From: Bordetella genomosp. 11 | GTDB lineage: Bacteria > Pseudomonadota > Gammaproteobacteria > Burkholderiales > Burkholderiaceae_B | Assembly (NCBI RefSeq): GCF_002261215.1 | Contig: NZ_NEVS01000001.1 | Span: 1,054,001-1,118,000 of the forward strand | Direction: 5' to 3' | DNA length: 64,000 nucleotides | Shown here: one piece after another, positions 37,219-44,841 of the stretch | How positions within the stretch are numbered: position 1 is the stretch's first letter | How the letters are laid out: each line of letters opens with the position of its first letter | The notes under the pieces: model-generated | Databases searched by the model: none | Told to the model about the DNA's origin: nothing | The model's input: the letters and a program-made list of their open reading frames with translations, nothing else | Position numbers and translations under genes: made by a program

Positions 37219-38700
37219 TCAGTGGACGGCGGTGCCGGCGTCGGCCATCGGCGTATCCAGCCGCGCGGCGTTCCAGCCGCCGCCCGTGGCCTTGATCAGC
37301 GCGACGCTGGAAAGCAGGCGTCGGCCCAGCAGGTCGACGGCGGTGCGTTCATTGGACAGGGTCAGCGCCTGCGCGGTGACCACGGTCAGATATGTGGTGG
37401 TACCGGCGCGGTACTGCGCCAGCGCCAGGCGCTCGGAAAGCCTCGACGCTTCCACAGCCTGGTCCTGCGCGACGCTTTCATTGGCCAGTACGCGCAGGTT
37501 CGACAGGTTGTCCTCGACTTCCTGGAAACCGCCCAGGACGGTCTGCTTGTATTGCGCGACCGCGGCATCGAAGCCGGCGCGGGCTTCGTCCACGCGCGCC
37601 CCTCGCAGCCCCCCGTCGAATACCGTCTGGGCCAGCGCGGCGCCCAGCGACCAGATACGGCTGGGCGTGTTGAACCACTGCGACAGCGCGGCCGTGCCGC
37701 TGCTGAAGCCAAGGCCGCCGCTCAGTATCAGGTCGGGATAATAGGCGGCTTGCTCCACCCCGATCTGCGCGTTGGCGGCGGCGGCAAGGCGTTCCGCGCT
37801 TGCGATGTCCGGCCGCCGCTCCAGCAATTGCGACGGCACGCCGGCGGGAATGGCCGGCACATTGGCCTGCCAGCTTTCGGGCGCGGGCGGCAGCGTGAAG
37901 TCGGCGGGCGCGCGGCCGGTCAGGATGGCGATGGCGTGTTCGAGTTGATCGCGCTGCGTGTCCAGGTCGATGGCGGACGCCTGCGCCGTGCGCAGTTGCG
38001 CTTCGGCCAGCGCGACATCGGAACGCAGGGCGACGCCGGCGTTGTACTGGCTTTGCGTAAGTTTCAGCGAGCGCTCGAAGGCGGCGATGGTGCGCGCGAA
38101 CAGGGCCTTCTGTTCGTCCGTGACGCGCAGCTGCAGATAATCCTGGGCCAGGGCGGCCTGCACGCTCAGGCGGGCGGCGGCCAGCTGGGCGGCGCTGGAC
38201 TGCGCGGTGGCGTTGCTGGCTTCGACGGAGCGGCGCACGGCGCCCCAGAGGTCGGGTTCCCAGCTGGCATCGAGCGTGGCGGCATAGGTATTGCCCAGTT
38301 TGGTGCCGCTGTTGGTCATGCTGCGCGTGCGGTCGGCCGATACGCCGGCCGTCACCTGCGGCCAGAAAGCGGCGCGCGCCTGTGCGACGAGCGCGCGGGC
38401 CTGCCGATACTGCGCGGCGGCCTGGGCGATGGTCTGGTTGGCAACGTTGGCCTGGGCCATCAGGCGATCCAGGGTTTTATCGCCGTAGATCTCCCACCAG
38501 TTCTGGTTGGGATCGACCTGGCCGGGCTGCGCGGTCTTCCAGGGGCCGGCTTCCTTGTAGGCGGCGGGGATTTCCATGGTCGGGCGGACGTAGTCGGGCC
38601 CGACGGCACAGCCGGACAGCAGCGCCAACGCCGACAGCGCGGCCGGAACGAAGGAAAGGCGGCGCCCTGCACGGCGCCCGATCGGGGTAAGGGCAATCAT
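37219..38700 (-). CDS. Outer-membrane efflux lipoprotein (NodT/OprM family)
   Basis: A 493-residue TolC-type channel lipoprotein. The lipobox LLSGC gives lipidation at Cys31 after a signal peptide. The family mark CAVGPDYVRP follows directly, and two long helical hairpin repeats follow (AQAAAQYRQARALVAQARAAFWPQVTAGVSADR and later EQAAYYPDLILSGGLGF). First gene of the operon OMF, adaptor, pump, regulator, kinase. A CusR-like box lies 47 bp upstream of the start. Confidence 0.92.
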   Translation of the reverse strand: MIALTPIGRRAGRRLSFVPAALSALALLSGCAVGPDYVRPTMEIPAAYKEAGPWKTAQPGQVDPNQNWWEIYGDKTLDRLMAQANVANQTIAQAAAQYRQARALVAQARAAFWPQVTAGVSADRTRSMTNSGTKLGNTYAATLDASWEPDLWGAVRRSVEASNATAQSSAAQLAAARLSVQAALAQDYLQLRVTDEQKALFARTIAAFERSLKLTQSQYNAGVALRSDVALAEAQLRTAQASAIDLDTQRDQLEHAIAILTGRAPADFTLPPAPESWQANVPAIPAGVPSQLLERRPDIASAERLAAAANAQIGVEQAAYYPDLILSGGLGFSSGTAALSQWFNTPSRIWSLGAALAQTVFDGGLRGARVDEARAGFDAAVAQYKQTVLGGFQEVEDNLSNLRVLANESVAQDQAVEASRLSERLALAQYRAGTTTYLTVVTAQALTLSNERTAVDLLGRRLLSSVALIKATGGGWNAARLDTPMADAGTAVH

Positions 38701-38746
38701 GATGCCCGTACTGTACGAAGCGATCCGGGACGATAGGCTGTCCGAA

Positions 38747-38766
38747 AACTGACATTCCTGTCAGTT
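38747..38766 (-). promoter_or_regulatory. CusR/HprR-type box upstream of the efflux operon
   Basis: A perfect inverted repeat with 8-bp arms, AACTGACA-TTCC-TGTCAGTT, contains TGACA-N4-TGTCA, the core of the E. coli CusR/HprR box. It ends 47 bp before the outer-membrane channel start. A possible -10 (CTATCGTC) lies about 10 bp downstream, so the box would cover the -35 region, as expected for direct activation by an OmpR-type regulator encoded in the same operon. Confidence 0.75.
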
Positions 38767-38794
38767 ACATGGGGCGCGCCTCGGGAGCCGAGCG

Positions 38795-38822
38795 GAAATC
38801 GCCTTTTTGGGAGTGCGATTTC
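38795..38822. other. Perfect inverted repeat GAAATCGC-N12-GCGATTTC
   Basis: Eight-bp arms with a 12-base loop, located between the 3' end of the hypothetical gene at 38928 and the CusR-like box. It may terminate the upstream minus-strand transcript or bind a regulator. A second, imperfect hairpin lies at 38833-38865. Confidence 0.45.
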
Positions 38823-38927
38823 TTATTGTGCAGGGGACGCCTTTACCCATGGATATGGCGTCTCCGTTGACCGTGACGGCCGTATCGGTCGCTGCGTCAT
38901 AAACCTGGGAAGAATGGCGTAGCCGGC

Positions 38928-40106
38928 CTATTTTTCGGATGCTTTGAATACGGCTATACGATTGGCCAGCTTGTCGGAAGTGGGCGAGCCGTTCAGACCC
39001 GAGAGGTAAAGCACACTATTGGCGCTGTCCACCCATGTTCCCGGCCTGCCCGCGTAATCCAGGAAGGTGGGCAGCGGGTCGCCGGTAAGCGTGACCTGCG
39101 TGTCCGTTCGTATATCGACGACCGGTGCTTGCGCGAACACCTCTATCGTATAAAGCAGTCCCAGGTTCTGGTCCAAAGACGGGCAAACTTCAGAGCCGCC
39201 GACGATCGTGTTTTCCCCGCGTGTGAAGTTGCCGCCAGGATCCACGGTATACGGCATGATGTATCCGTCGGAGTCCGGGTCGTAGCCGGTGTAGGCCTTA
39301 TTGAACCGGGGGTCCGGGTCGGCGTGCATCAGCAGGCTGCGCGTGGTGGGCTTCGCGAGCAGAAAAGAAGTGACCTTGTTAGTGGTCAAGTCCGCGCATA
39401 ACACCTTGGAGTAGCTTTCATCGATCGTGTACAGCTTGTCGTCGCCGTGAAACGCGATCCGCCGTTGCGTCATGGTGCTGGACTCATCCACGTCCAGGGG
39501 CAGGAAAGCCAGGGCGGCGTTGCCGGGGTAAGGGATCACCGTCGCAGTCGAGTTCTGCAACGCGTCGGCGTAAAAGAATGCGTGCAGTTGTGGAGGCTTG
39601 GACTTGATAAAGCCGTAGATCTTTCCATTCCGTTCCAGCATGTTCTGGACCCTGCCGGTAACTCCCCCCGGCATGCCGACGTAATTGTCGAAGGTAATGG
39701 TGTGGCTGTGCGACCAATCGGTGCTGTCGGACGGCGGACCGCCGGAGGATAGCGGGCTGCGATACACCTCCACGAACGGTATGGTCTCGTCCTGGCCGGC
39801 AAAGGCCGCCAATCCGCCCCCCACGCCGCAGGCAGCGGAGACCTTCGTGCCGAATGGCCATGTCCCTCCAAGACCTTGCTGCGCTTTTTGAGCCGCGAAC
39901 GTTTTCTGGGCCACGTCGTAGTACACGATGCCCAATCCCAGGGTCGTGTCCGGGCTGCCTATCAGGGCGGCCGACCTGTAGTGTGGGCTATCCAACGCAT
40001 CGATGCCGTCTATGAACAGCGTTCCGGTGATGCTTCCGTACAGGTCGTCGGGCACCGCGATATTCATGAGGTGTTCGAGGTTGATGGTCCTGGTCTTGTT
40101 GGTCAC
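38928..40106 (-). CDS. Protein of unknown function, beta-rich
   Basis: A 392-residue protein that I do not recognise. It starts with GTG behind TTTAAAGGAATAGATC, a good site. No signal peptide or membrane segment is seen, though an unusual secretion route is possible. The sequence is rich in beta-type stretches with Asp/Gly/Tyr turns (TLGLGIVYYDVAQKTF, RIAFHGDDKLYTIDESYSKVLCADL, NSVLYLSGLNGSPTSDKLANRIAVF), which suggest a beta-propeller-like fold. Codon use is visibly less GC-biased than in neighbours (many TAT, GAT, AAA codons), hinting at later acquisition. No neighbour points to a function. Confidence 0.75.
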   Translation of the reverse strand: MTNKTRTINLEHLMNIAVPDDLYGSITGTLFIDGIDALDSPHYRSAALIGSPDTTLGLGIVYYDVAQKTFAAQKAQQGLGGTWPFGTKVSAACGVGGGLAAFAGQDETIPFVEVYRSPLSSGGPPSDSTDWSHSHTITFDNYVGMPGGVTGRVQNMLERNGKIYGFIKSKPPQLHAFFYADALQNSTATVIPYPGNAALAFLPLDVDESSTMTQRRIAFHGDDKLYTIDESYSKVLCADLTTNKVTSFLLAKPTTRSLLMHADPDPRFNKAYTGYDPDSDGYIMPYTVDPGGNFTRGENTIVGGSEVCPSLDQNLGLLYTIEVFAQAPVVDIRTDTQVTLTGDPLPTFLDYAGRPGTWVDSANSVLYLSGLNGSPTSDKLANRIAVFKASEK

Positions 40107-40417
40107 GATCTATTCCTTTAAATGCGTAGGAGTCGATGACACGCGACGCAAGGCGGTAGAGTGCGTCGACCGTGCGCAAGCCCGAACCGATAGGGCCGCA
40201 AGCGCCTGCCATGGCGACATCCGTATGCACCATGCAAGACGGCACCGAACCCGGGGTGATTCGCCAATGAAAATAGTAGAGTCCGCGGCGATGGCGGGAC
40301 CGTAATTTCCTGTGAGCAATGGCGCATCGGCGCCTGGTTCCACCGGGATCGCGCGACCGTAATTTCCCGCGAGGAATCGCGTGCGGGCGGAACCGCCCGG
40401 CCGTCCTTCCGGCGTCG
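40107..40417. other. Intergenic region with promoter of the unknown gene
   Basis: A 311-bp stretch between the unknown gene and the FadR-type GntR gene, both on the minus strand. It contains a 27-bp direct repeat (40294-40377) and no convincing gene. Confidence 0.5.
40294..40377. repeat. Two 27-bp direct repeats spaced by 57 bp
   Basis: Copies at 40294-40320 and 40351-40377 agree at 23 of 27 bases, around the shared core GACCGTAATTTCC. They lie upstream of the unknown gene, at its 5' side. They could be paired regulator sites or a short duplication. Confidence 0.6.
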
Positions 40418-41251
40418 TTATTTATCGTTGTGCCGGTGGAGCGCCCCGCGGGCCAAGGTGCCGCGGCGGGTCATCTCCGAGTCCAGGACAAGCCGTCCGC
40501 GCAGCTTGCCGTTCAGCTTCTTCACGTAGCCCGATGCCTCGATCATGTGTTCGGCCATCAGCCGCCGGACCGTATCGGCGTCGCGGGCGCGCGCGGCGGC
40601 GACGATATCCTGGTGTATGCGGACGTTGGCCTGGCCGAACCGACGCTGCGTGCGCGTCGGCGTATCGTTCTCGAACACGGTCAGCTGGCGCAGCATCTCG
40701 TTGATCATCTGGCAGGTAAAGCGCAGGAACGGATTGGGATTGGCCAGGGCCAGGATGTCGTGGAAATTCAGGTCTTCCTTGCGTTGCGCGACGACGTCGG
40801 CCGTCCTGCCCGAGGACGGATCGCAGCATTCGATGCTATGGGTCAGCGCTTCGAAATCGGCTTCCGTCAGGTGGGGTACGGCGCCCGCCGCCAGTTCCGG
40901 CTCCAATAGCTTGCGCACCGTGTAGATGTCGTCGATCGTGACTTCCTTGAAGAACAGATAGTTCTGCATCAACTGGAAGGTGCGGTCCAGCGTGACCTCC
41001 ACGATGCGGCCGCCGCCGGTCGGACCGGTGCTGATCGTGACCAGGCCCTGCACCTCCAGCGATTTCAAGGCTTCCCGCATCGTGCTTTTGCTGACGGCGA
41101 ACAGCTGCTGCAATTCGTTTTCGCGCGGCAGCTTGTCGCCGGGCCGCAGGTCGCGTTCGGTGATCAGCCGCTTGATTTCTTCTGCGACCAGGTCGGCGCG
41201 CTTGGACTTGGCCGGCGCGGCGGGTGCCCGGGCGGCGGATTCGCGGGGCAT
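40418..41251 (-). CDS. GntR-family regulator, FadR/FCD subfamily
   Basis: A 277-residue repressor-type protein. The winged helix lies at about 18-90 (RADLVAEEIKRLITERDLRPGDKLPRENELQQLFAVSKSTMREALKSLEVQGLVTISTGPTGGGRI). The FCD domain follows, with DLNFHDILALANPNPF and RIHQDIVAAARARD supplying likely metal-binding Asp/His residues. The ATG at 41251 gives a normal start. It is divergent from the liv-type operon, whose promoter is followed by a perfect palindrome (41398-41415), so it probably represses that operon until an intermediate is present. Confidence 0.88.
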   Translation of the reverse strand: MPRESAARAPAAPAKSKRADLVAEEIKRLITERDLRPGDKLPRENELQQLFAVSKSTMREALKSLEVQGLVTISTGPTGGGRIVEVTLDRTFQLMQNYLFFKEVTIDDIYTVRKLLEPELAAGAVPHLTEADFEALTHSIECCDPSSGRTADVVAQRKEDLNFHDILALANPNPFLRFTCQMINEMLRQLTVFENDTPTRTQRRFGQANVRIHQDIVAAARARDADTVRRLMAEHMIEASGYVKKLNGKLRGRLVLDSEMTRRGTLARGALHRHNDK

Positions 41252-41357
41252 GCGAGGAGTCTCCCCTTTTGGTTCGGCTGGACGGATCCGTTGAAACGGC
41301 CTGCGTGTTGCGGGCACACCCTAGGGAAAATACGGCCCCGTTCCGTGCCCTGCCGTG

Positions 41358-41387
41358 TTGACGCGGAATATCGCAGCCCCATATTAT
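41358..41387 (+). promoter_or_regulatory. Sigma-70 promoter of the branched-chain-type ABC operon
   Basis: TTGACG (41358-41363) and TATTAT (41382-41387) are separated by 18 bp, matching the consensus at five of six bases in each box. Transcription would start near 41394, just before the palindrome at 41398-41415. Confidence 0.7.
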
Positions 41388-41397
41388 CAGTTCATCC

Positions 41398-41415
41398 TAT
41401 TTATCATGATAAATA
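41398..41415. promoter_or_regulatory. Perfect 18-bp palindrome TATTTATCATGATAAATA, candidate operator
   Basis: It covers about +5 to +22 of the predicted transcript, where a bound repressor would block RNA polymerase. It is strikingly AT-rich in this GC-rich genome. The divergent FadR-type GntR protein is the obvious candidate ligand. It also contains an in-frame ATG (41406), which is why a downstream TTG is favoured as the start of the binding-protein gene. Confidence 0.7.
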
Positions 41416-41426
41416 AGGGGAAATCC

Positions 41427-42626
41427 TTGAACCGTCGCCACCTGTTGAAACTCGCCGCCCTGTCGGCCCTGCCTGGATCCCTTTCGCTGCGCAACGCCTA
41501 TGCGCAAGCGGCCCAGGAGATCCAGCTCGGATGCCCCGTGCCCATGTCCGGGCCGTTCGCCGCCAACGGCAAGTATGCGGACCTGGGCATGAAACTGGTC
41601 GTCCAGCAGTACGGCAAGATCCTCGGCCGTCCGCTGGCTTATACGACGCTGGATACCGAAGGCAAGCCCGCCACCGCGGTGCGCAAGGTGCAGGAACTGG
41701 CGCAGCAGAAGCATGCGCGCTACTTCGCCGGCGGCATCCTGTCGTCGGAAGCCCTGGCCATGGGCAAGGAAGTGCAGAAGGACGGCGGCGTGTTCATCAC
41801 CACGGCCGGCGCGGACGAAATCACCGGTTCGGACTGCAATAAGTCCACCTTCCGCTGGTCTGTGCCCACCTACGGCGCGATCGAACAGACCGTGCGCCCG
41901 CTCATCGAAAAACTACCCAAGGCCAAGCGCTGGTACACCATCACGCCGCAGTATGTGTTCGGCGACGGTCTCTTGAACGCGGCCAAGAATATCTTCAAGG
42001 AAAAGGGTATCGAGCACGTCGGCAACAGCTACCACTCGCTGGCGGAAAAGGAATTCAGCGGCTATCTGACCAATGCCATGGCGGCCAAGCCGGATGTCCT
42101 GCTGCTGCTGAACTTCGGCTCGCAGTCTTCCGACGCGTTGCGCCAGGCCGTCAGCTTCGGCATGAAGCAGAACACCACGATCCTGATGGCGTGGGCTTCC
42201 GGCCTGGAGCAGTTCGAATCGCTGGGCGCGGATCTTTGCGAAGGTGTGTACTTCGGCGCGCAATATTGGCATGGCATCGATAGCCCGGGCAACAAGGACC
42301 TGGTCAAGCGCTGCCAGGACACCTTCAAGGCCAATCCCAACTACAGCCTGGCCGGTTCCTATATCTGCGCCAAGATCCTGATCGACGCCATCGTCAAGGC
42401 CGGCACCGACGATCCCGCCAAGGTCATTCCCGTGCTGGAAGGCATGAAGTACACCGGGCTGACCGGCGACGAGGAAATCCGCGCGCAGGATCACCAGGTG
42501 CTGAAGAACTACTATCTGCTGCGGGGCAAGGCCAAGAAAGCCATGAAGGACAAGGACGACTACGCGGAGATCCTCAGTTCGGGCCAGTCCTTCCTGCCCG
42601 TGGCGCAGACCGGCTGCAAGCTCTGA
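41427..42626 (+). CDS. Branched-chain amino acid-type ABC substrate-binding protein (LivK-like)
   Basis: A 399-residue exported protein of the family that binds amino acids, amides and urea. TTG at 41427 follows AAGGGGAAATCC and gives MNRRHLLKLAALSALPGSLSLRNAYAQ, a twin-arginine-type signal cut near AYA-QA. An ATG at 41406 in the same frame has no ribosome site and lies inside the operator. The body reads IQLGCPVPMSGPFAANGKYADLGMKL and RWSVPTYGAIEQ, typical of periplasmic binding fold type I. First gene of a liv-type operon ending in a carbamoylase and an M81 peptidase; the ligand is probably an amide or ureido compound, by inference. Confidence 0.88.
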   Translation: MNRRHLLKLAALSALPGSLSLRNAYAQAAQEIQLGCPVPMSGPFAANGKYADLGMKLVVQQYGKILGRPLAYTTLDTEGKPATAVRKVQELAQQKHARYFAGGILSSEALAMGKEVQKDGGVFITTAGADEITGSDCNKSTFRWSVPTYGAIEQTVRPLIEKLPKAKRWYTITPQYVFGDGLLNAAKNIFKEKGIEHVGNSYHSLAEKEFSGYLTNAMAAKPDVLLLLNFGSQSSDALRQAVSFGMKQNTTILMAWASGLEQFESLGADLCEGVYFGAQYWHGIDSPGNKDLVKRCQDTFKANPNYSLAGSYICAKILIDAIVKAGTDDPAKVIPVLEGMKYTGLTGDEEIRAQDHQVLKNYYLLRGKAKKAMKDKDDYAEILSSGQSFLPVAQTGCKL

Positions 42627-42735
42627 TGGTTGACGCTCCGATGCCTGGCGCCGCGGGTGCGCCCGGCAGGGACGGCCCAGCGCGGCGGGCGTCCGTGCCT
42701 TCCAGTATGTAAAGATCCCGGCTGCCTTCGCATTC

Positions 42736-43593
42736 ATGAACGTCTATCTGCTGCAAGTCGTCAACGGCATCGGCATCGGGATGCTGTATTTCCTGCTGGC
42801 GGTGGGGCTGTCCATCATTTTCGGCCTGCTGCGCTTCGTCAATTTCGCGCACGGGGCGTTCTACCTGCTGGGTGCCTACTTCTGCTACCAGGCTGTGGCC
42901 TGGGGCCTGGATTTCTGGCTGGCGCTGGCCGTCGTGCCCCTGTTGGTGGCGCTGCTGGCCTGGCTGGCCGAACGTACGCTGCTGCGGCGGGTGTACGACC
43001 AGCCGCATGAATTCCACATCCTGATCACCGTCGGGCTGGCCCTGGTGCTGCAAGAGGCCGTCATTGTGGTTTGGGGGCCGTTGGGCGACAACGTGGCGAC
43101 GCCCGACATCCTGCAGGGCGTGGTCATGTGGAGCGGCTTCATCTATCCCAAGTATCGGTTGTTCATCATCGGCTTCACCGCGGTTTTCGCGCTATTGCTG
43201 TGGTGGGTGCTGGAAGGCACGCGGCTGGGCAGCGCCGTGCGCGCGGGCAGCGAATCGGCGGAAATGGTCTCCCTGCTCGGTATCAACGTATACCGGGTCT
43301 TCGGCCTGGTGTTCGCCCTGGGCGCGGGCACGGCGGCCCTGGCGGGTGCCCTGGCGGCCCCGATCCGCGGCGTGGACCCCTTCATGGGCCTGGAAGCGCT
43401 GGGCGTGGCCTTCGTCATCGTGGTGGTGGGCGGCATGGGCAGCTTCGCCGGCGCCCTGGCGGGCGGCCTGCTGATCGGGATCGTGCAAAGCGTGATGAGC
43501 ACGCTGTGGCCGGAAGGCGCGCGGCTGATGATCTATGTGGCGATGGCGGCCGTGCTGCTGCTGCGTCCGCACGGCTTGCTGGGGAGAGGATAA
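42736..43593 (+). CDS. Branched-chain-type ABC permease, LivH-like
   Basis: A 285-residue inner-membrane protein with about eight spans. It begins MNVYLLQVVNGIGIGMLYFLLAVGLSIIFGLLRFVNFAHGAFYLLGAY, a standard LivH start, and has the coupling segment GSAVRAGSESAEMVSLLGINVYRVFGLVFALGAGTAALAG. The ribosome site is weak. It pairs with the LivM-like permease. Confidence 0.92.
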   Translation: MNVYLLQVVNGIGIGMLYFLLAVGLSIIFGLLRFVNFAHGAFYLLGAYFCYQAVAWGLDFWLALAVVPLLVALLAWLAERTLLRRVYDQPHEFHILITVGLALVLQEAVIVVWGPLGDNVATPDILQGVVMWSGFIYPKYRLFIIGFTAVFALLLWWVLEGTRLGSAVRAGSESAEMVSLLGINVYRVFGLVFALGAGTAALAGALAAPIRGVDPFMGLEALGVAFVIVVVGGMGSFAGALAGGLLIGIVQSVMSTLWPEGARLMIYVAMAAVLLLRPHGLLGRG

Positions 43594-43735
43594 TGCGGCT
43601 GTCACCGGGATATGCCGGGGCCGGGATGACGCGGCGCTTGAGCGGACATCCGTACGGACATACGCGCGGACATCTGCGCACGCGGGCCAGGACGGTGCAA
43701 CGGCCGCGCGCGCATGCGGGCATGCGGAGGCCAGG

Positions 43736-44731
43736 ATGACGCGGGCACTGCGCGGTCATGCGGGCTTGCTGCTGGCGGCTGCCACCGTGCTGCTGCTGCC
43801 GCTCCTGCTGGATTCCGGCACGCTGGCGACGGAAGTCCTGGTGTATGCGCTGGCGGTGCTGGGCTGCAATCTGCTGCTGGGCTACACCGGGCTGCTTTCC
43901 TTCGGCCAGGGTATCTTTTTCGGCGTGGGCAGCTACGCGGTGGGCATCCTGATGACGCGCGCCGGCCTGCCGCTGCCCGCCGCCGTGCTGGCCGCCATCG
44001 TCGTCGGGGCCGCGGTCGCCGGCCTGGTGGGCTGGTTCGCCATCCGCCAGCGCGGCACGTATTTCGTCATGCTGACGCTGGCCTTCGCGCAGATGTTCTA
44101 CTTCCTGGCCTACAGCCTGCCGTCGTGGACCGGCGGCGACAACGGCCTGTTGGACATTCCGCGTCCGCCCCTCGCATTGGGCGGCCTGACGCTGATGCGG
44201 CTGGATACGCCATGGCGCTTCTATGCGCTGGTGGGCATCTGCTTCCTCGTGGTGTTCTGGCTGCTGCAGCGGGTGACGGATTCCGTGTTCGGCCGCACGC
44301 TGCTGGCCGTTCGCGAAAACGAAGGCCGCGCCCGCGCCGTGGGTTACGACACGCGTGCGCTGAAGCTGGCCGTCTTCGCCCTGTCGGGCGCCGTGACTGC
44401 GCTGGCAGGCGCCTTCCATGCGTTGATGACGGGCATCGCGCCGCTGTCCAACATCGAATACCACACCAGCGAGATGATCCTGGTCATGACGGTGATCGGC
44501 GGCACCGGCAATCTGTTCGCCTCGGTGCTGGGCGCCGCTTTCTACGTCCTGGTATCGGACTGGCTGTCGACGCTGTGGCCGCGCTGGCTGATGCTGCTGG
44601 GCCTGCTGCTGATCGGTGTCAGCCTGTTCATGCACAAGGGCCTGTGGGGCCTGGGGCAGACACTGTGGCAGCGACTGCGGCATGCCCGGCGCGGTGTCCC
44701 GCCACCCCACGCGGAGGAGGACCGGCTATGA
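43736..44731 (+). CDS. Branched-chain-type ABC permease, LivM-like
   Basis: A 331-residue inner-membrane protein. The start at 43736 has a GCGGAGG site; the longer upstream frame is not LivM-like. Landmarks are GCNLLLGYTGLLSFGQGIFFGVGSY and LLAVRENEGRARAVGYDTRALKLAVFALSGAVTALAGAF, the cytoplasmic EAA-like loop. The 142 bp after livH hold short repeats such as GCGGACAT but no gene. Its stop overlaps a 37-codon frame (44728). Confidence 0.92.
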   Translation: MTRALRGHAGLLLAAATVLLLPLLLDSGTLATEVLVYALAVLGCNLLLGYTGLLSFGQGIFFGVGSYAVGILMTRAGLPLPAAVLAAIVVGAAVAGLVGWFAIRQRGTYFVMLTLAFAQMFYFLAYSLPSWTGGDNGLLDIPRPPLALGGLTLMRLDTPWRFYALVGICFLVVFWLLQRVTDSVFGRTLLAVRENEGRARAVGYDTRALKLAVFALSGAVTALAGAFHALMTGIAPLSNIEYHTSEMILVMTVIGGTGNLFASVLGAAFYVLVSDWLSTLWPRWLMLLGLLLIGVSLFMHKGLWGLGQTLWQRLRHARRGVPPPHAEEDRL

Positions 44732-44841
44732 ACACGCGGTTGCCGGGATGGCCTGCGCGATTCCGCATCGGCGGGGGCGGAACGCGCTGCGCGCCGCGCG
44801 CGGCGGACCCCCGCCTTGCGGTGCCAGGAGGGCAGCCATGA
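44728..44841 (+). CDS. Possible 37-codon coupling ORF between livM and livG
   Basis: It begins MNTRLPGWPARFRIGG and ends PRLAVPGGQP. Its ATG overlaps the livM stop and its TGA overlaps the livG ATG, so ribosomes could pass through all three without release. It has no recognisable fold, and a strong hairpin (44770-44815) lies inside it. It may only carry ribosomes across the gap, or be chance in GC-rich DNA. Confidence 0.25.
   Translation: MNTRLPGWPARFRIGGGGTRCAPRAADPRLAVPGGQP
44770..44815 (+). other. Intercistronic hairpin between livM and livG
   Basis: GGCGGGGG (44770-44777) pairs with CCCCCGCC (44808-44815), and inner GC-rich arms can extend the stem. It lies between the membrane and ATPase genes and may protect or limit mRNA, giving different amounts of permease and ATPase. 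Confidence 0.5.
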
